DNA from: Otis tarda
Lineage: Eukaryota; Chordata; Aves; Otidiformes; Otididae
NCBI GenBank assembly: GCA_026413225.1
Contig: CM048554.1
Location: forward strand, 45,789,963 to 45,853,962
Direction of reading: 5' to 3'
Length of the DNA stretch: 64,000 bases
The notes under the pieces are model-generated. The model was given only the letters and a program-made list of their open reading frames with translations, had not been told where the DNA came from and made no database searches. The translations under genes were made by a program, and so were the position numbers. Position 1 is the stretch's first letter; every line of letters begins with the position of its first letter. Shown in pieces: positions 23,945 to 37,900 of the stretch.

Positions 23945-26900
23945 CCTGGCTGGAAGGAGTGACTTCCTGGATTCAGGAATATGTTGTGGACCTACATACA
24001 TATCTACGTATCATTTCAACCTGGAACACTGGAAACAACTACAGTTGGGAACTTGAACAGGCACAACAGTGGCTGTGGTAATTTAGTTTCCTTTTAATTA
24101 GATCAGGTTGGAAAAATTCTTACCAAATAGTGTTTCATTGGAATTTGATGATTTGGCCAATTTCGAACTTTTCGCAGACGTGGTTTAACTTCAAAGGCGT
24201 TCTGACAGACCCTATGCAGGCTCCAGTAGGAGCCTCACTGCCAAGCAGGTTTTAAAACTTGGCTTCTTGCTGGCTACCTTGTCCAGCTTGTTGGCAACCC
24301 ACACAGTAGGCGGCTGAGAACTGGGATTTTCAGGGTCTGGAGATCACCAGCTGACCTTCCCCAAAACAGTGCAAGACCTCTGTCCCCATTAATAGAATAT
24401 TCCAAGTGTTTTCCTTCTATTTCTTCAATTGGAACTAACACAAACTTCAACTCAACAAAAACTTCTGAGAAAAAGAATTATTAGTTTTATCTCTGTCTGA
24501 TTGTAATATCAAGGAACACAGTTAAAACATTAATATTCCACTATGTGGAAACTCCTTCATATGGGGACTACTGTCATTAACAAACATAAACCAGATGACG
24601 TGTAAATAAAATTATGTCTCCAACAGAGGATACTTTTTGTTGATGTATTTTTACATCATGTGTTTGTAAAATATTACAATAGGATCCTGATTCGTTGGTC
24701 AAAACACAAAACCAAATCAGTAATACTACACCACAGAAAAAAGGGAAATCATTGCCATTCCTTCATGGTGTTTGGACGTTAAAGGTGAAACTAAAGTCCT
24801 ATTAATTATCATTAATACTCATGCAGTATCCAAAAGTGCAAACTCACTTGATATCCTCATTCTATTGTGTCTCATAACTCTCTATCACAGGGAATACTAA
24901 GTTGGATTAGATAAAAACAAAGAATGGAAAAAGAAACAGAACTACAGGCTGAGGTGATATAAATGCTGAAGTGAATTTGCTGCCCAGTTTTCAATTTGAA
25001 TTTATGCATATAAAAAAAATTTCAGTGACTCCAGAAGTTTCTATTTTGTTTGTAACTGTGTGGAACACTCCAAACACAGAATGCTTTCCTGTACTTCTAT
25101 TTGCACTGAGCTCCTGCATTTTTGAAATTTTGAAGTTAAAGGACAGCAGAAAATTTGCACCTGTGCAAACAACCTGAGTCAGTTCTTTTAAATCCAGTTT
25201 GCCACTTGGCACGGATAAAAAGTTAAAAACAAAAAAAAAAGAAAAAAAGAAAAACCAGCACCAAATCACAAGCTTTGGGATTTTTGTCTTTGAAGAAAGA
25301 TAAGTTCATTTTTCAGACTGATTTAGCATTTAGACCCTCTGCCTACCTTCCATGTCTGTAAAATTGTATGTTACCAAGTTGTTAGTATGGTCCTTCCTAC
25401 AAGAAATAAAGATACCAAGAAAACTGAGCTACTATAGCCATCTTTAAACCATTGCCCATAAAACACATCTGGTGGAACAGGGCCCTAGATATGCCTTTTG
25501 CTTTGCCTATCTAGCCTTTTCATTTTTTTTCTCCACTGAAACTTGTTCCCAGTAGGAAAAAAAATAGATCCCAGCCAGAAAAGAGTTGATGTTGAAAGGT
25601 CACCCTCCCTTTCAGTTCCAGACATGAACAGCAATGAAGTGTATTTGAGTTGATTTTTTTTTTTTTAACAAGCAGAACAATTTGAATGCTTACAGAAGGT
25701 GACAGTAGTGGTGTTGGAAGTCAGTCAGATACTAGCAGCCACTGGAAAAGTTTTTTAAATGTGAAGAATCTTTCTTAGTACACAGGTCCTACCTCATCAA
25801 TGTCAGCCCCGGTCAGCTGAGGTTGGAGCACGACATCTGGGATTTCCCCTCACCTCTTTGGCCCCGGGCCATCTACTGCAGTGCTCACACAATGCAATGC
25901 TGCATTAGATACTGACCCATCTCATTCCAGACAAGACATCAAACAGTGCTTCAGTTATGATCCTAGAAGAGCATTTAGCCATAGGGACTCTGGATTCAGC
26001 CTAGATCCTAAGTAAGCATTATAGGTTTCTCCAGATAATGTTGCACCAAACGGTTTATACTGCAGCAGATTTCATGGAAATGAAACGAGTTAATCCATCA
26101 GGTCTCTGTATGCCTCCCTGTATAGTCCCTCTGGAAGTATCTCAGTGCAAATGCTGGGCATTTCATCCTGCCTATGTCCTATCACGTCCTACAAATTCTA
26201 TCCGATCTCATTTGTACTTGCATGAGAAACCTTGATTTCTAAATTTAAAGCAGCATTTCAGGAAGTACTGAGTGTTCATAACTATCATAGTTAAGCTTTT
26301 ATGCCCAGAATTGCTTGTCCGTGAAATGTGTCAAAAGCTTTTATTTATAACTCATAACTAATAATACTGGAGGCAGATTCAAGAATTCCTGGTTTAGTCA
26401 CATGCCTGTCAGATATCTGCCATAAAGTTTCATTATTCCTGTAAGCCACAGAATAGCTTCTAAATTGTACTTTTTTTCCCATGTCATAGAATCTGACAAG
26501 AAAGGTAAAAATGCTATAATTTAAATTCTTAACAGAAATAAATTAATTAATCAAAATGGTTTTTTTTGAGGCAAAGAAGGTTTTTGTTCTTCAATGCTCC
26601 TGTGTCTTTCATTGTGAAATTCTCTATCATCTCTTGCAAGCTAGTATGAATAATTAGGAAACTATAGTTCCCAGGAAGGAATACCATTCAGCCTTCTCTC
26701 TTCTAATTCCAGTATTCTTAATTTCTACATGAGTGGGAGGAAGAAGTTTGCTCAGTTGTATCCGAGTCATCATCCACACATACAGGTGACATTGTTCTCT
26801 CTGTCTCAAATGGACATAAGTCTTTCTGTTGACTCACAATAAAGAAAGGAATTATGTAAAAAATATTCCCTCCTTAAACACACCAGAGTGAATTCAGAAT

Positions 26901-27857
26901 AATAAGATTAAATGCTCTTCTCTTTGACAACAAGGAATTGGGGTTTTAGGGGCTGGAAAGGATTCCTTAGTATTAGATTCTAATACACTTATACAGGCAA
27001 CTACAACTTTCCCTCTACTTCAATACTATAATGAAAAAAAATGAAAAAAAAATTAGATCTTCTGCTAAGCATGCTGAGGTAGAAGTCGTCTTAGTGTTCT
27101 GATGGCGTCTAGAGGACCTCTGTAAAATTATCCACTACATAGCTGTTGTATATGCAGAGAGTGACTGACACTTCAAGCCTGGCAGGTTTTCCTTTATGGA
27201 GACAAAGCAGTACTGCACAGGAGAAAGGAGCATGATTTGTAGATGAGGAATTGTATGCAGCTGAATTGACATCTATTGGTATTAAGGTAAGATTTACTTA
27301 ATTTAATTACTTGGTTTTGCCACTATTATTTCCACGTTGTCATTATAATGCACAGAAATGGCCCAGGTAAATCCATTACAATTACTCAGATGCATATGTT
27401 TGAACAAACTGGACTCTGTATAGGTAATAAGGGTAATTTACAGTTTTAATTTTGATTTTGCTCGGTGGCCAAGATACAACATTTCAGTATGATTGGATTG
27501 TGCTATGTTACTCTGGGTCTTATCCATTTCTAAACTTACCCAGGTTTGGTGGAGTTGGCTCTACACTGAGCTTTGCCTTTCTCCTGCAGAAAATTGGTCA
27601 TTTAATTATGCTGCAATTAGGTTTTTAGGGTTTGTTTTTTTTTTTTTTGTAGGGGAGAAATGCATATACAAACAAAGGTGATGCATGTATTATAACAATT
27701 TATTAAGAATAAGAGACATGCTATTGACATTAATCATGTAATCATCAGAACATGGAGAAATAATGATGAAATTGTCGTTAGCTATTCAGATACCTTCCTC
27801 TCCTTTCCCTCACTTCACCTCTTAGAAGAGGTTCTTATCGGGGACTGGCAGACTGTT

Positions 27858-27894
27858 TATACTCTCTCTCTCTTCACATGACAGTGAGAGTATA
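27858..27894. repeat. Short inverted repeat around CT tract
   Basis: TATACTCTC (27858-27866) is the exact reverse complement of GAGAGTATA (27886-27894), with a 19-base loop containing a CT repeat. It is probably incidental structure beside simple sequence. Confidence 0.8.
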
Positions 27895-28879
27895 TCTGTA
27901 GCAAAAGAGCCAGCAAGTTTATATATATTTCTTCCTGTACCTGCCAATGATTTTTCAAGTGATCAGTTGCACTTTAACATGATCACATTCCATACTTAAG
28001 TTTCCAACCTCTCTTCTTTTATTCAGAGTTTATTTAAGGGACAATTGCACGGCAAAAGGGCTCTATCAAGATTCAGAACTGATTAACATACTTTTTTTTT
28101 TAGTTTTGACTAACATAATCCAAATATCTAGGGTCAGCCCTTCCTTTGTTATTGAAGGAAATGACACAAGAGAATGGTACCCCTGCTCTTTGATGTACTT
28201 TCCCAGAAGGGAAAGTGTGCTTGAAATTACTACTGCTGCCCAATGTAATTTTCAAATGTGCAATGTTCTTTTCTGAAATCATTTGTTTTAAGGTTTCCCT
28301 GGGTTTTTAGACTGCCGTAAGCATTGAAATAAGCTTTATGAAGGCATATATGCATGTATACCATGCTGTAAGCACGGCTTAGACTACTTTGTGTAACTTC
28401 TTGCAAGAACGATTATTTGGGGGAAACTAGGGTTAAAATGAGCTCTTATTTATTGTGACGCAATATAGAAGGAACATAAGATTAGATTCAAAAGTAGATA
28501 CTGAAAATTCACACCTACAGAGGTGGCCAGGCAGAATTTAATCTGGACATCAGTCAGGGAAGGCAGCACAGAACCATCACATGAACAATACTCTCTGTGG
28601 GATTTGCCCTAATAACCTTGAATTCCATACAGCATCTCTGTACACAGGGTGCATTGGAGTTAACACATCTTATACCATCCTTTGCAATTTCCTTGGATTC
28701 TTTTGCCTGCCCCTCCTAGGATCTAGAAAGATCCTTAGACTAACTTACCCACACATGGAGGCCTAAATTATCCCTGCCTTACCAGCACCCACTTCACTAA
28801 TATGGCACTGCTTTAGCCTCATGCCTACTCTGGGTGCAGACAGGCTTCTTGTTTCGAGGAGTCACAACACTTGTGCCTC

Positions 28880-28961
28880 AAAAAAAAAAAAAAAAAAATC
28901 CTTTCATTGCTACCTAAGATTTAAGCCTGTATGCATTTTGCCAAGAATAAAAAAAAAAAAA
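28880..28961 (+). repeat. Paired A homopolymers (A19 and A13)
   Basis: A19 at 28880-28898 and A13 at 28949-28961 are separated by 50 bases of ordinary sequence. The second is followed at once by GGTGAGTG, a donor-like string, but all frames upstream are interrupted. No element end is recognised. Confidence 0.85.
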
Positions 28962-31914
28962 GGTGAGTGTAAGAGCAAAGCAAGTAATGTTTATTATGAT
29001 TAGTTTAAAACAGTTTCATTTTTAGAGAAAGCACACTGGGTAACATTTGTCGTCCCTCCTGTCTGAGTATACAGCATCCATTCAGGAACAGTGGAGGGGA
29101 GTGAAGAATAAACTAATGGTTTGATATTCTATTGATACAAACCTAGTGATTTTATTCATATTCAGCAAATAACTAGTTAGGGAGCCTCACTGCTTCATGG
29201 AGTATGACATCCTGAGAGTCTAGACTACTTGGGATCATTAGGTTTTTTTAATGAATTATGGTCCTTTTCAGGATTATTTTCTGCTTTTAAGGCAGAAGCG
29301 GCTTGGGATACTGTAAGTAACAATTCAAGAGAAAAACCTCAAAGACTTGAGTATGATAGAATCAGAAAGAAACTACATGATGAGAGAAGTTGGAGAAACA
29401 AAAACATTTCTCAATGTCTGACTCTCTCCTGATTTTTTTTTTTTTAAGTTATTTCCCTAACCTCTGACATTTTGGTTAATTCTGTAGGCAATTTCATTGG
29501 AAATCAGTTGAAATAAAAGATGAATCCCTTTCCTGACAAATTCCAAAGTGTGTATCTATCAGATATTATTCAGACTGGTGGCAACAAAAAATGTAAACTA
29601 TAAAATATGCCTGATGTTTTCCTTTTACAGAAAGCTACAGGAAACAAAACAGCTGGCAAGACCTACACTGAGTACAAATAAAACTGATGTGCATTCTTAG
29701 GAGCACATGGAATTACAATGAAGCAACAAAGAAAATGGAGACCTAGAGTTGAACAAATGAAACCAACTACTTATCTATATAGGTAAAATTCTGAAAAACA
29801 TAAACATTTTGTAGGAGCTGACTTCCAGATTTCAAAAGAATTGAATATGAAGGTGTTTAAAGCTGTTTTTATGGTACAGTTTATGCTGCAAATGGCACCT
29901 AAGTAATCTCAAAAATTTTGGAAAATCTGTTCTTAGACACTTCAAGATTCTTTTGATTTTAACTGAAAGAGTATTACACAAACAACGTGTGGAAACCTTT
30001 TTCATTCACCTTGAAAGTCAAACAGAACAAGGTAGACAAGTTTATATGGGAAAGGCTGCCGATGGGTAAAGGGCAAAGTCTCCTTTCCAGCATTTTGTTG
30101 CTCTGTCTTTGTCACAGGAACATTATTTGATGCTTGAATGTAAAAAATCCAACTTTTAAACTCTGTTTGCCAGAAGTTCTTTATTTAGTAACGGCCAGTT
30201 TTTTTTCTATTTTCAAAGCTAAATTTTTATACCTTTATAGGTTAATGTTACCCTTAGTGACTGTAAGACCTTTGATTTTTAGTCAGTAGGAGAAACAAAA
30301 TTTGAATTGCAGATGGTACTGAACTTCCAAGGCCCCACACAAAACTGCTAGCAACTGTGTGAGTTACTACAGCCAATCACATGGGTATCTGATGGCAACA
30401 ACTCAGTTCACAATTTGTCCATTAGGTTCCTATCACTTGAAATGTTTGAATCCAATATAAAGGAGTCACAGCAACAGACTCTGTAAGATTAAATGTCCTA
30501 GTTCTTCATTTTAACTCTCAGTAATCAGTGTCACTGACTTCAGGATCTGGATTTCTCCAACACCAGTGATGTAGTATTCTCAGCTTAAGTTTTAATTGTT
30601 CTTATTCTGTAAGCTTTTGTGCCTTCTTTAGGACTTATCTGGCTCCCATCTGTTTAACATATTTTTACTAACTACATACCACTTTATATCTTTTTCAGAT
30701 ATGTTTTCCCAACGTTAGCCAGCTCTCCTAGTTTAATTCAGAGTAAAACCATTGAAAACAAAAGTTGTCTTTTTGATATTCATAAAAATGATCATGTGGA
30801 ATATAGATCAAAATATGATTATACACAAAAGGCATCGAAAAGGGAAGAGTAGAATCAATTCTGTTAGCGATTTTTCTACTGGTAGACTTAATCTGAAGTT
30901 CACTTACAAGTGAACTCAATTTCAGTCCAACTTCAGTTTTAAAATGAAACTCTTGGATTTATTGCTTAGAAGAAAGGAAGTGGCTTTAAAATATTGCAAA
31001 GGAATTAATACTATGCATATTTAATTGCATAAGTGTATGGTTTATCTTTCCTATGTAATTATTAGGGATAGACTTTGCATCAAATTCATTCCCTGCACAA
31101 GTTCAAAACAGGCTTAGTTAACAGTTAGGTTTTTTTTTCAGCCAAGAGCAGAAGTCTAATTGCAGACACACCGTGCTATAAGAAATTGTTCTCATGATAT
31201 CTCTTTGCTGGCAAAAGGAAATGAGCACTGGAAAACTCGTAAGAAAGTCTGATCATGTAACATTTCCAGTGTGACTTCCAGACCAAAGAGGTTTGGACAA
31301 GTTTTGGTTAAGCAGACTAATTCTTAGATGCTTATCTGAACTGAACAGTCTGAATTGTTTGAGGTTCAATGTTGGTTGCTATCCATTTGAAGAGCTGTTG
31401 GCACTTCTATGCATATAATCAACAAAAGCCTTTCATCCAAAATGCTTCCAGCTTGTTCTGCTGTGTTTCTAGTGTATGCTCACAAAGTGGCAATGTTAAA
31501 ACAAGCCATCTTCTGACATAAAAATAAAAAGTAATGTGGCAACAGGTTCCTCAGACAAAAACTGGTCCAATTTTTCAAGTGTGCCTTCACTTAAACAACA
31601 GTAAAGTGCAGATCTGTATCTCAAATGCTATAAAATCTGCTTCAAAGAACCTGTGACAGTGGGGTTTTGGTTTTATAGCCATTATATCCTACAGTGAATT
31701 TAGGTCACCCACCTAGTCTTTACTGTCATTTCCATGGAAAAAAAAGTATCCCTAGACCTGCAAAAGGCTACTTGATGTTACACGGTTTCCTCTCTCACCA
31801 GAAGCTGTCATGACAGGTGTTACTAGGATGAAGGTGGATGGACATGAACTGTATAGCTGTTTCTGCCCTAGGTTTTTCCATGAATTTATTCAGTTTATAC
31901 AGAAAGAAAGTCTC

Positions 31915-31967
31915 TTTTTTTTTTGGTTGTGGGGTTGTTTGGGTTTGGTTTTTTTTTTAAAAGAAAA
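31915..31967 (-). repeat. T/G-rich low-complexity tract (A/C-rich on minus)
   Basis: T runs are broken by GGTTGTGGGG and GGGTTTGG blocks. The reverse complement has the same A-run plus AACCCC style as 4404-4458 and 11239-11320. This is a common form of low-complexity DNA in birds, with no evidence for a specific element. Confidence 0.85.
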
Positions 31968-34900
31968 AAATGGGACCCCTGGATATGTCTGTCTAAAGCA
32001 CTAAATGTGTTAACATGACACACTGTTCTCCTGCAATGTATAGGAACATAATACCATCTCTAGAGTGCATACCTAAGAAAGAAAGTCTAAGAAGGCAACG
32101 GTTGGATTAAATTGTTTGTATTTTTGTTACTTACCTGATGTCTAAGTTTTGGAGCACATAAAAGATTCATGAAGCATTTTTACACCAGTTTCAAATGGAA
32201 ATGTCTAAACTTTCATGTCCTCACATCACATGTTACAATCAGGTATGATTTTACTGTTCACTATTTTTAAATGTTTTGCATAAGCTCTCTCATTATGATC
32301 TTTGCTCATTTCCCTTTCAAAATTCTCCCTCTTAGGTCTACCAGTCCAAAGATTTATATTACTTCCTGTTGGACTTTTTCTAGTTCTCCCAGATATTTTT
32401 GTAAGACCATCATCAAACCCAACCAAACCAATCTCGTAAAGGATCACTCTAGCTCACAGAACCCAGCTAGGGCTAGTTCAAAGACAGAGTTTGCTGTTTG
32501 ATCCATAGTACACTGAGCAAATATTCACTGGTGAGGTGTTCATGACAACCAATGTCTTGGGTGTTTGTTTTTTTTTCCTGAATATCTAATGTTAATTTAT
32601 AAATACACAATTAGTCCATGGAACCCAATAGTTCCTTGCAGTTTACCTTGTTGAACCTCACATTAGACTATAAACAAGTCTGGTTAGTTGTTTTTTTTTT
32701 TCTTCTTTCAGTCCTTACTGTATAATAAAAAATCTTTCTTGTTTTAATTTTCTTCCCTAGCTTTTTCTCTGCCCTAGTTCCTCCTCCTTTTAGCTACAAT
32801 TTACACTGCGGAAACTTGCAATACTATGACTAACTGAGGAGAGAATGAGTCATAAATTAGTCACTAGCAAGACAAGCATCTTAGCAGGCCCACAATGACT
32901 TAAAACATTAGACTGATTTCTGGCCCAGGGTCAAGCTCCTAGAGACCTTGGGTACATAGATCTAAAAAAGCAGTAATTAAAATGATTGGCTCTTAACTGT
33001 CCACCTGTAGAGAGTCTAGTTACACAGCATTCTAAAGAGCCACCACCAAAGGGAGCCAAGCATCTGCTCATGAACATGTTGTCTTTTCTCCTTCTCTTTG
33101 CTGTGCCAGGAGGTAAACATGATATTAGGAATTTGCTTTTATAATCTTTGTGACCCAAGATGTAAATTGTAGTGCATTACTTCTGTCCACTAACTGGGGG
33201 ATCTGACTTCTGTTTTTACTTAGAACAAACTAGGTTTTGTTACTAAAAAAAGTTTAAAAATCCTCAACCGAAAACACCTCATTCTATATCACTCCAGACA
33301 AGCATGGAAACAAAGCAAAAAACAATTCTTTGCTCAATAAACTGTTCACAGACTCCCATGTCTCTGACTAGTTCCTGGCACTAGTTACATTAACACAGAT
33401 CACATTTTAGAGCTATCAGCTAAAATACACGCGAGGCAGAAAGTGTAGGACTGATGGTTCTCCGTCGTCCTTTCAGCGACAGGACAGCTTTCAGTAGCTC
33501 TTAACATGAAGTTGGTGTATTCTCTGCAAGTTTCAAGGAAGGCTGTTCACAAGAAGACCCTGCTTGAAGTACACAGCTCAGTTGGTACACTAGGTAGCAG
33601 AACTAAGTTTCCATCACCCCCACCCCCAGCTCAACCTTAGTCTTGAAATTGCATTCTTTGGTGATGCATATGCAGCCAAATGGGAAGTAAAGGTAGGGAG
33701 GAATCCTGGGTGATCAGGTCCCCTGCTCAGGGACTCAGCTTTTGCTTCCTCAGGGCACACATGCCTCACACTCATAGCTGGTTCTCAGTTGAAGGAAAAC
33801 ACCAGTTGTCGACTGACTGTTAAATTTCAGTGGCGCAGCAAGCACAAGAGGTCATTTACAACTGAGAGTGAATACTTTTGTAGGTTATTATTAGTGGCCA
33901 TGAGATGGAAATGTGATTCTCTGGCAAAAAGCAATTTTCTGACTTGGACTGTCTTTGAGAAAGCTATTCCCCAGCACTGCCACCATGCCACTTTTCAAGA
34001 CAGCATGGATGAAGGAGAAGGGGATTTCTCAGAGAAAGTCAGTACTTTTTCAACACTTGAAAAATAATAAAAAAAATAATAATTACTTCCTGCTGTATTT
34101 TCTGGGCACCGGCTGCCCAGTCCCAGTTCCCTAGCAGGAAACAGACTCTCTTTTTCAGCTTAAGTACTTCCACTCCTTCTGTTCACTGATTGATTTTGTT
34201 TTGCTTGACTTGACAAGACCAAGTTGGACAAATCTGAATTATTTGTATGTTGCTGACTGGATCAGCTGCAGATCCTTTAGTATGCTTGTCATTCACTCTT
34301 ATAAATTACATTAATGAGGACTGTAAATCTTAGCTCTCTGAGGACACAGATGTATAATAAAAACCAATTCAAAGCTTTAAAAAAGCAAAGACGCCCCTAG
34401 CATGCAGGCTGTTCTTTAAATGCAATGCATCCTCTCTTGGAATTTGCCCTGGATTTCTGTTGGTTAGTTTTCTAAACATAAGTTACTTTCTTTAAAGAAA
34501 AACTAGGCTTACCTAATAGGCAAATTTTGCTTAACTCTTTCAAAATAATGGAAGGAAAACATAATTTCACGTGGATCTATGAAGTTTTGCATGGGTAGAA
34601 ATATGGGTGACAACATGTCGTGCAACTAAAGAGTGGTCTCAAACTTTGTTCTGGTATCTTTAACCGTAGATTTCATAGATTAAAATAATGCTAGCTACTA
34701 ACCAATAAAATAATATATATATATATTCTGTCCATCCTCTACCTACACCTAAATAAAAAAAAAAGTAAGAAAATTAAAGAAAAATACCATCAAGAAATCA
34801 ATGTATAAAGCCATGAAATCATTAGCAGAAATAACCACGTTAAAATTCAAGTCCTCTGACTTTCAGTACAGCAAGAAGCATAGGATGTGCTGAAGTACAT

Positions 34901-37900
34901 TTCCAAAACTGGCCTCCTCTGATGTCAGTCTTTTCACAGGCATAGAAGAGTTGTTAACAAGTGATGTAATGCTCCCACCTTTTACCAAGTTCTCTTTACA
35001 AAGCATTTAGCATTCAATCAAATGTATTAAATGAACAATCTGAGTCAGATACTAAAAACTAATGTGCTATTTTCTTTGGAGAACTGTACTAGAAGATGTA
35101 TTATAAGGCATACTACTATCAATATTAGAATTCTCTTTCTCTGTCTCTTCCTCATATTCCTTTCTTTGATGTAAATACATCAAATTGCCTTCTTCATTAG
35201 CTTGTTTTTTGATACAGCTTTTAAGCTTGCACATAAGGACTAGACTCTATCAGTAGTGCACGTATATTTATTGGTTTGACAGGGACACAAGCATTTCACA
35301 AAGTCCAAGCTAGTTTTGAGCGCATACGATTTATTCACATACTGAATGACACACTGTCCTTTATTGCCCAAGTGTAACTTGTCAGATGCAAACATAGTTT
35401 TTCTTGCTTTGATAGCTATCTTACATCTGACCTGCAGTTCTAATCTTAAATGAATGTATCGGACATCCTCTTCCACTTCCAGCATTTTTTATGGACATCT
35501 CCCAAGAAATGAGCACAGCTACAAAAATTTTTTTACTTTCTGCACCTCTGCGGAACACTAATAACCAGACACTTTCCACAAGCTCTGCAAAGGTCTTGTT
35601 AACACTCTTGATTGTCTGGACCAGGCTCATTCCATTAATCATACAGACACCAACTGAGTAGCGCCAATGGCCAGGGGAATAATGGACAAGCCAGTACTTT
35701 AGCATCCAGCAATTAATAAGTTCCTAAGTAAATTCCTGCCTATTCTGAGAATTACTTATTTCCTAAGATCCTTCCAATTTCCTTAGAAAAAAAAAAAGTC
35801 TGAAAGTATTTATTTGGATGTCTCATCATAACATTTCCATGCAGAAGAATTATTCTCAAAATGTTTCTTCTTGAAACTGTGGTATGATTGCTACTCTACC
35901 TTGTTGGATTTCTGAAAGTCCTCTATGAAAATGAGCAGGAGAAGGAAGACAACTGACCAGTTATTGGACTGACAATGTCCAGTCCAGAATATCTCTTTCT
36001 CGCAAACACATTACATGTTAAACCAATTATATAGTATCTGTTTGGTCTTTCAGTATCAGCAACCTCATAAGAGACCCAGAATATTTCAATTATCACTGTC
36101 TCTTAGGATCCACAAAAAGCAATTAATGACTCTATTAACAATTTTTTTTTCTCAAAGAAAGAGGTTCCACTCAATCTTCATCCCATCCATTTTGATACAA
36201 GGCCAATACAGACAAGTATCTAAAGCTGATTGGATCTTCCCTTGAATCAATTCAACTTCTTCACCATGCTGAAAACTAGGAAAGACCAATGAAGGGTGGA
36301 AAGAGTGGCACAAAAAAAAAAAGAAGAGAACAAGTCTACCTCTTCTTAATGTCAAGAAACTGATAGATTTCTCAGCTGCTCACAGCACTGTAGCCTCAGA
36401 TATATTTCAGAAATGGTTATGCCTTGTAAAAATGAGTGGCTATAAAGGATGGCATCAAAATGTGCTCAGCAGATGTTGCCACAAGTCTTGTTGACACATT
36501 TAAGTGTTTCTTCCAAATGGGAAACACTGGCTGTGCAATTACCCTTCACAAGTCCTTTGTCTTTTTAAGTATTAGTCTTTCTTCTCACTTTTAACCTGTT
36601 TTAGTGACTTCCTAGAAATTTATTTTTCCAAAGCCATAACACTTCAGTTTTCCTCAATACAACACACAAAAGGCATGTTCACCATGAACATTTTGTGGCC
36701 TCTTTGATGATACCGAATCTTAAGTATTTCAGCTTCATGTAAAATGTTGGCAACACCCAGAATTGAAAAATCTATGGGAATTTGGTGAGCTCCCAGAAAG
36801 ATATATTACAAATTACGGCCCAAGATTATACTAGATTGCCATTTGGAGGGATATCATTGAAGTTAAATGAATGAAAAATGTCCTCTGACTGAAAGGACTC
36901 TGCTCTGTCCTCCTTCACTACGTATCACAAATGTGATTTTTACCATAGATGTGAAATGTATGCTTCAACTCTGTAACATATCTTAGAAATCTTGTAAACT
37001 ACATTAAAAATAAAATCACCAGAGCCATGTTAATACAAGCATTAATATTGAAAGTACAACTAAAACTGCAGAAGTTCCATTTATGAGGAAATCATAGCAC
37101 AGATAAAAGGATACTGCCAAATTGCACTAGCTGCCTATTTGCCTTGGTTTTTGACTGCAGCCAGTTATTATCCTGGCTCACGTATCACCAAGCAACTTGC
37201 TAAAGCTGAACCTAAACAAAGACAAGTGAAATTTTACTGGGAACAGAGCTGTAGAATTTTGCTCCTTGTTTTTGTTATCATTATTTTTTTTTAAATTCCT
37301 TAGCAAATACCTATAAAACAGTCGGATGAAATACACTTCTGGTCATGACTGCAAGTAAACTAATTTCCTGGCATTACAGTAAAACCACTTATCTCATCTA
37401 CTACCTATCATTATCAATTACCATGTTACAAATCCTGGAACAAACAAAAGGCCAAGAATGTGGAAAACCAGGTTATAGGGCTCCTCAGACGTTTTGCTGT
37501 GGCCTTTTCATTAAGTCCAAACATAATTACAGGTATTAGCAACAAAGACAGCAGTGGTAAATCTGATCAATGAAATTACACAATTAAATGGTCCGTTGTA
37601 ATTTGTGATTGCATTACCCTAGAAGCAGAGATCAAGATATGCATGTTAGAGCAAAGTGTCTACCTTGGGTGGATGATTGGGACACTGAAAATCACTACTG
37701 CTGCCACACATCCAGGTGGAATTTATTACCTATGGAGTATAGAAAATAGGAAATCTGATCTCTACAGGAACGGTTGCACCTACTGAAAGCATTTGTCTTA
37801 AGCTATTTTACTTCCTTCCCTGGATTCTATGGCAAAAATAATTTTTACTATAATTATAAATCTTCAAAGTTTAGCCTTATAGCCAGCCAACCTGGCAAGA

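Larger units (their letters stand above)
18941..31914. other. Non-coding unique DNA, no gene seen
   Basis: About 13 kb of AT-rich unique sequence. Simple features are a T16 run (23929-23944), an A-rich stretch near 25230-25255, a 9-base inverted repeat (27858-27866 with 27886-27894) and A runs at 28880-28898 and 28949-28961. Slightly more GC-rich patches (about 24170-24360 and 25805-25890) match nothing I recognise. Open frames are all under about 100 codons and unrecognised. I see no splice-linked exon series. Confidence 0.65.

Noticed and set aside
25800-26240. Slightly GC-richer patch considered as an LTR or retroelement
   Set aside because: No paired terminal repeat, primer-binding site, polypurine tract or recognisable protein is visible.
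27240-27290. Strong donor-like AAG-GTAAGA near 27285
   Set aside because: All three frames upstream hit stops before the nearest acceptor-like site.
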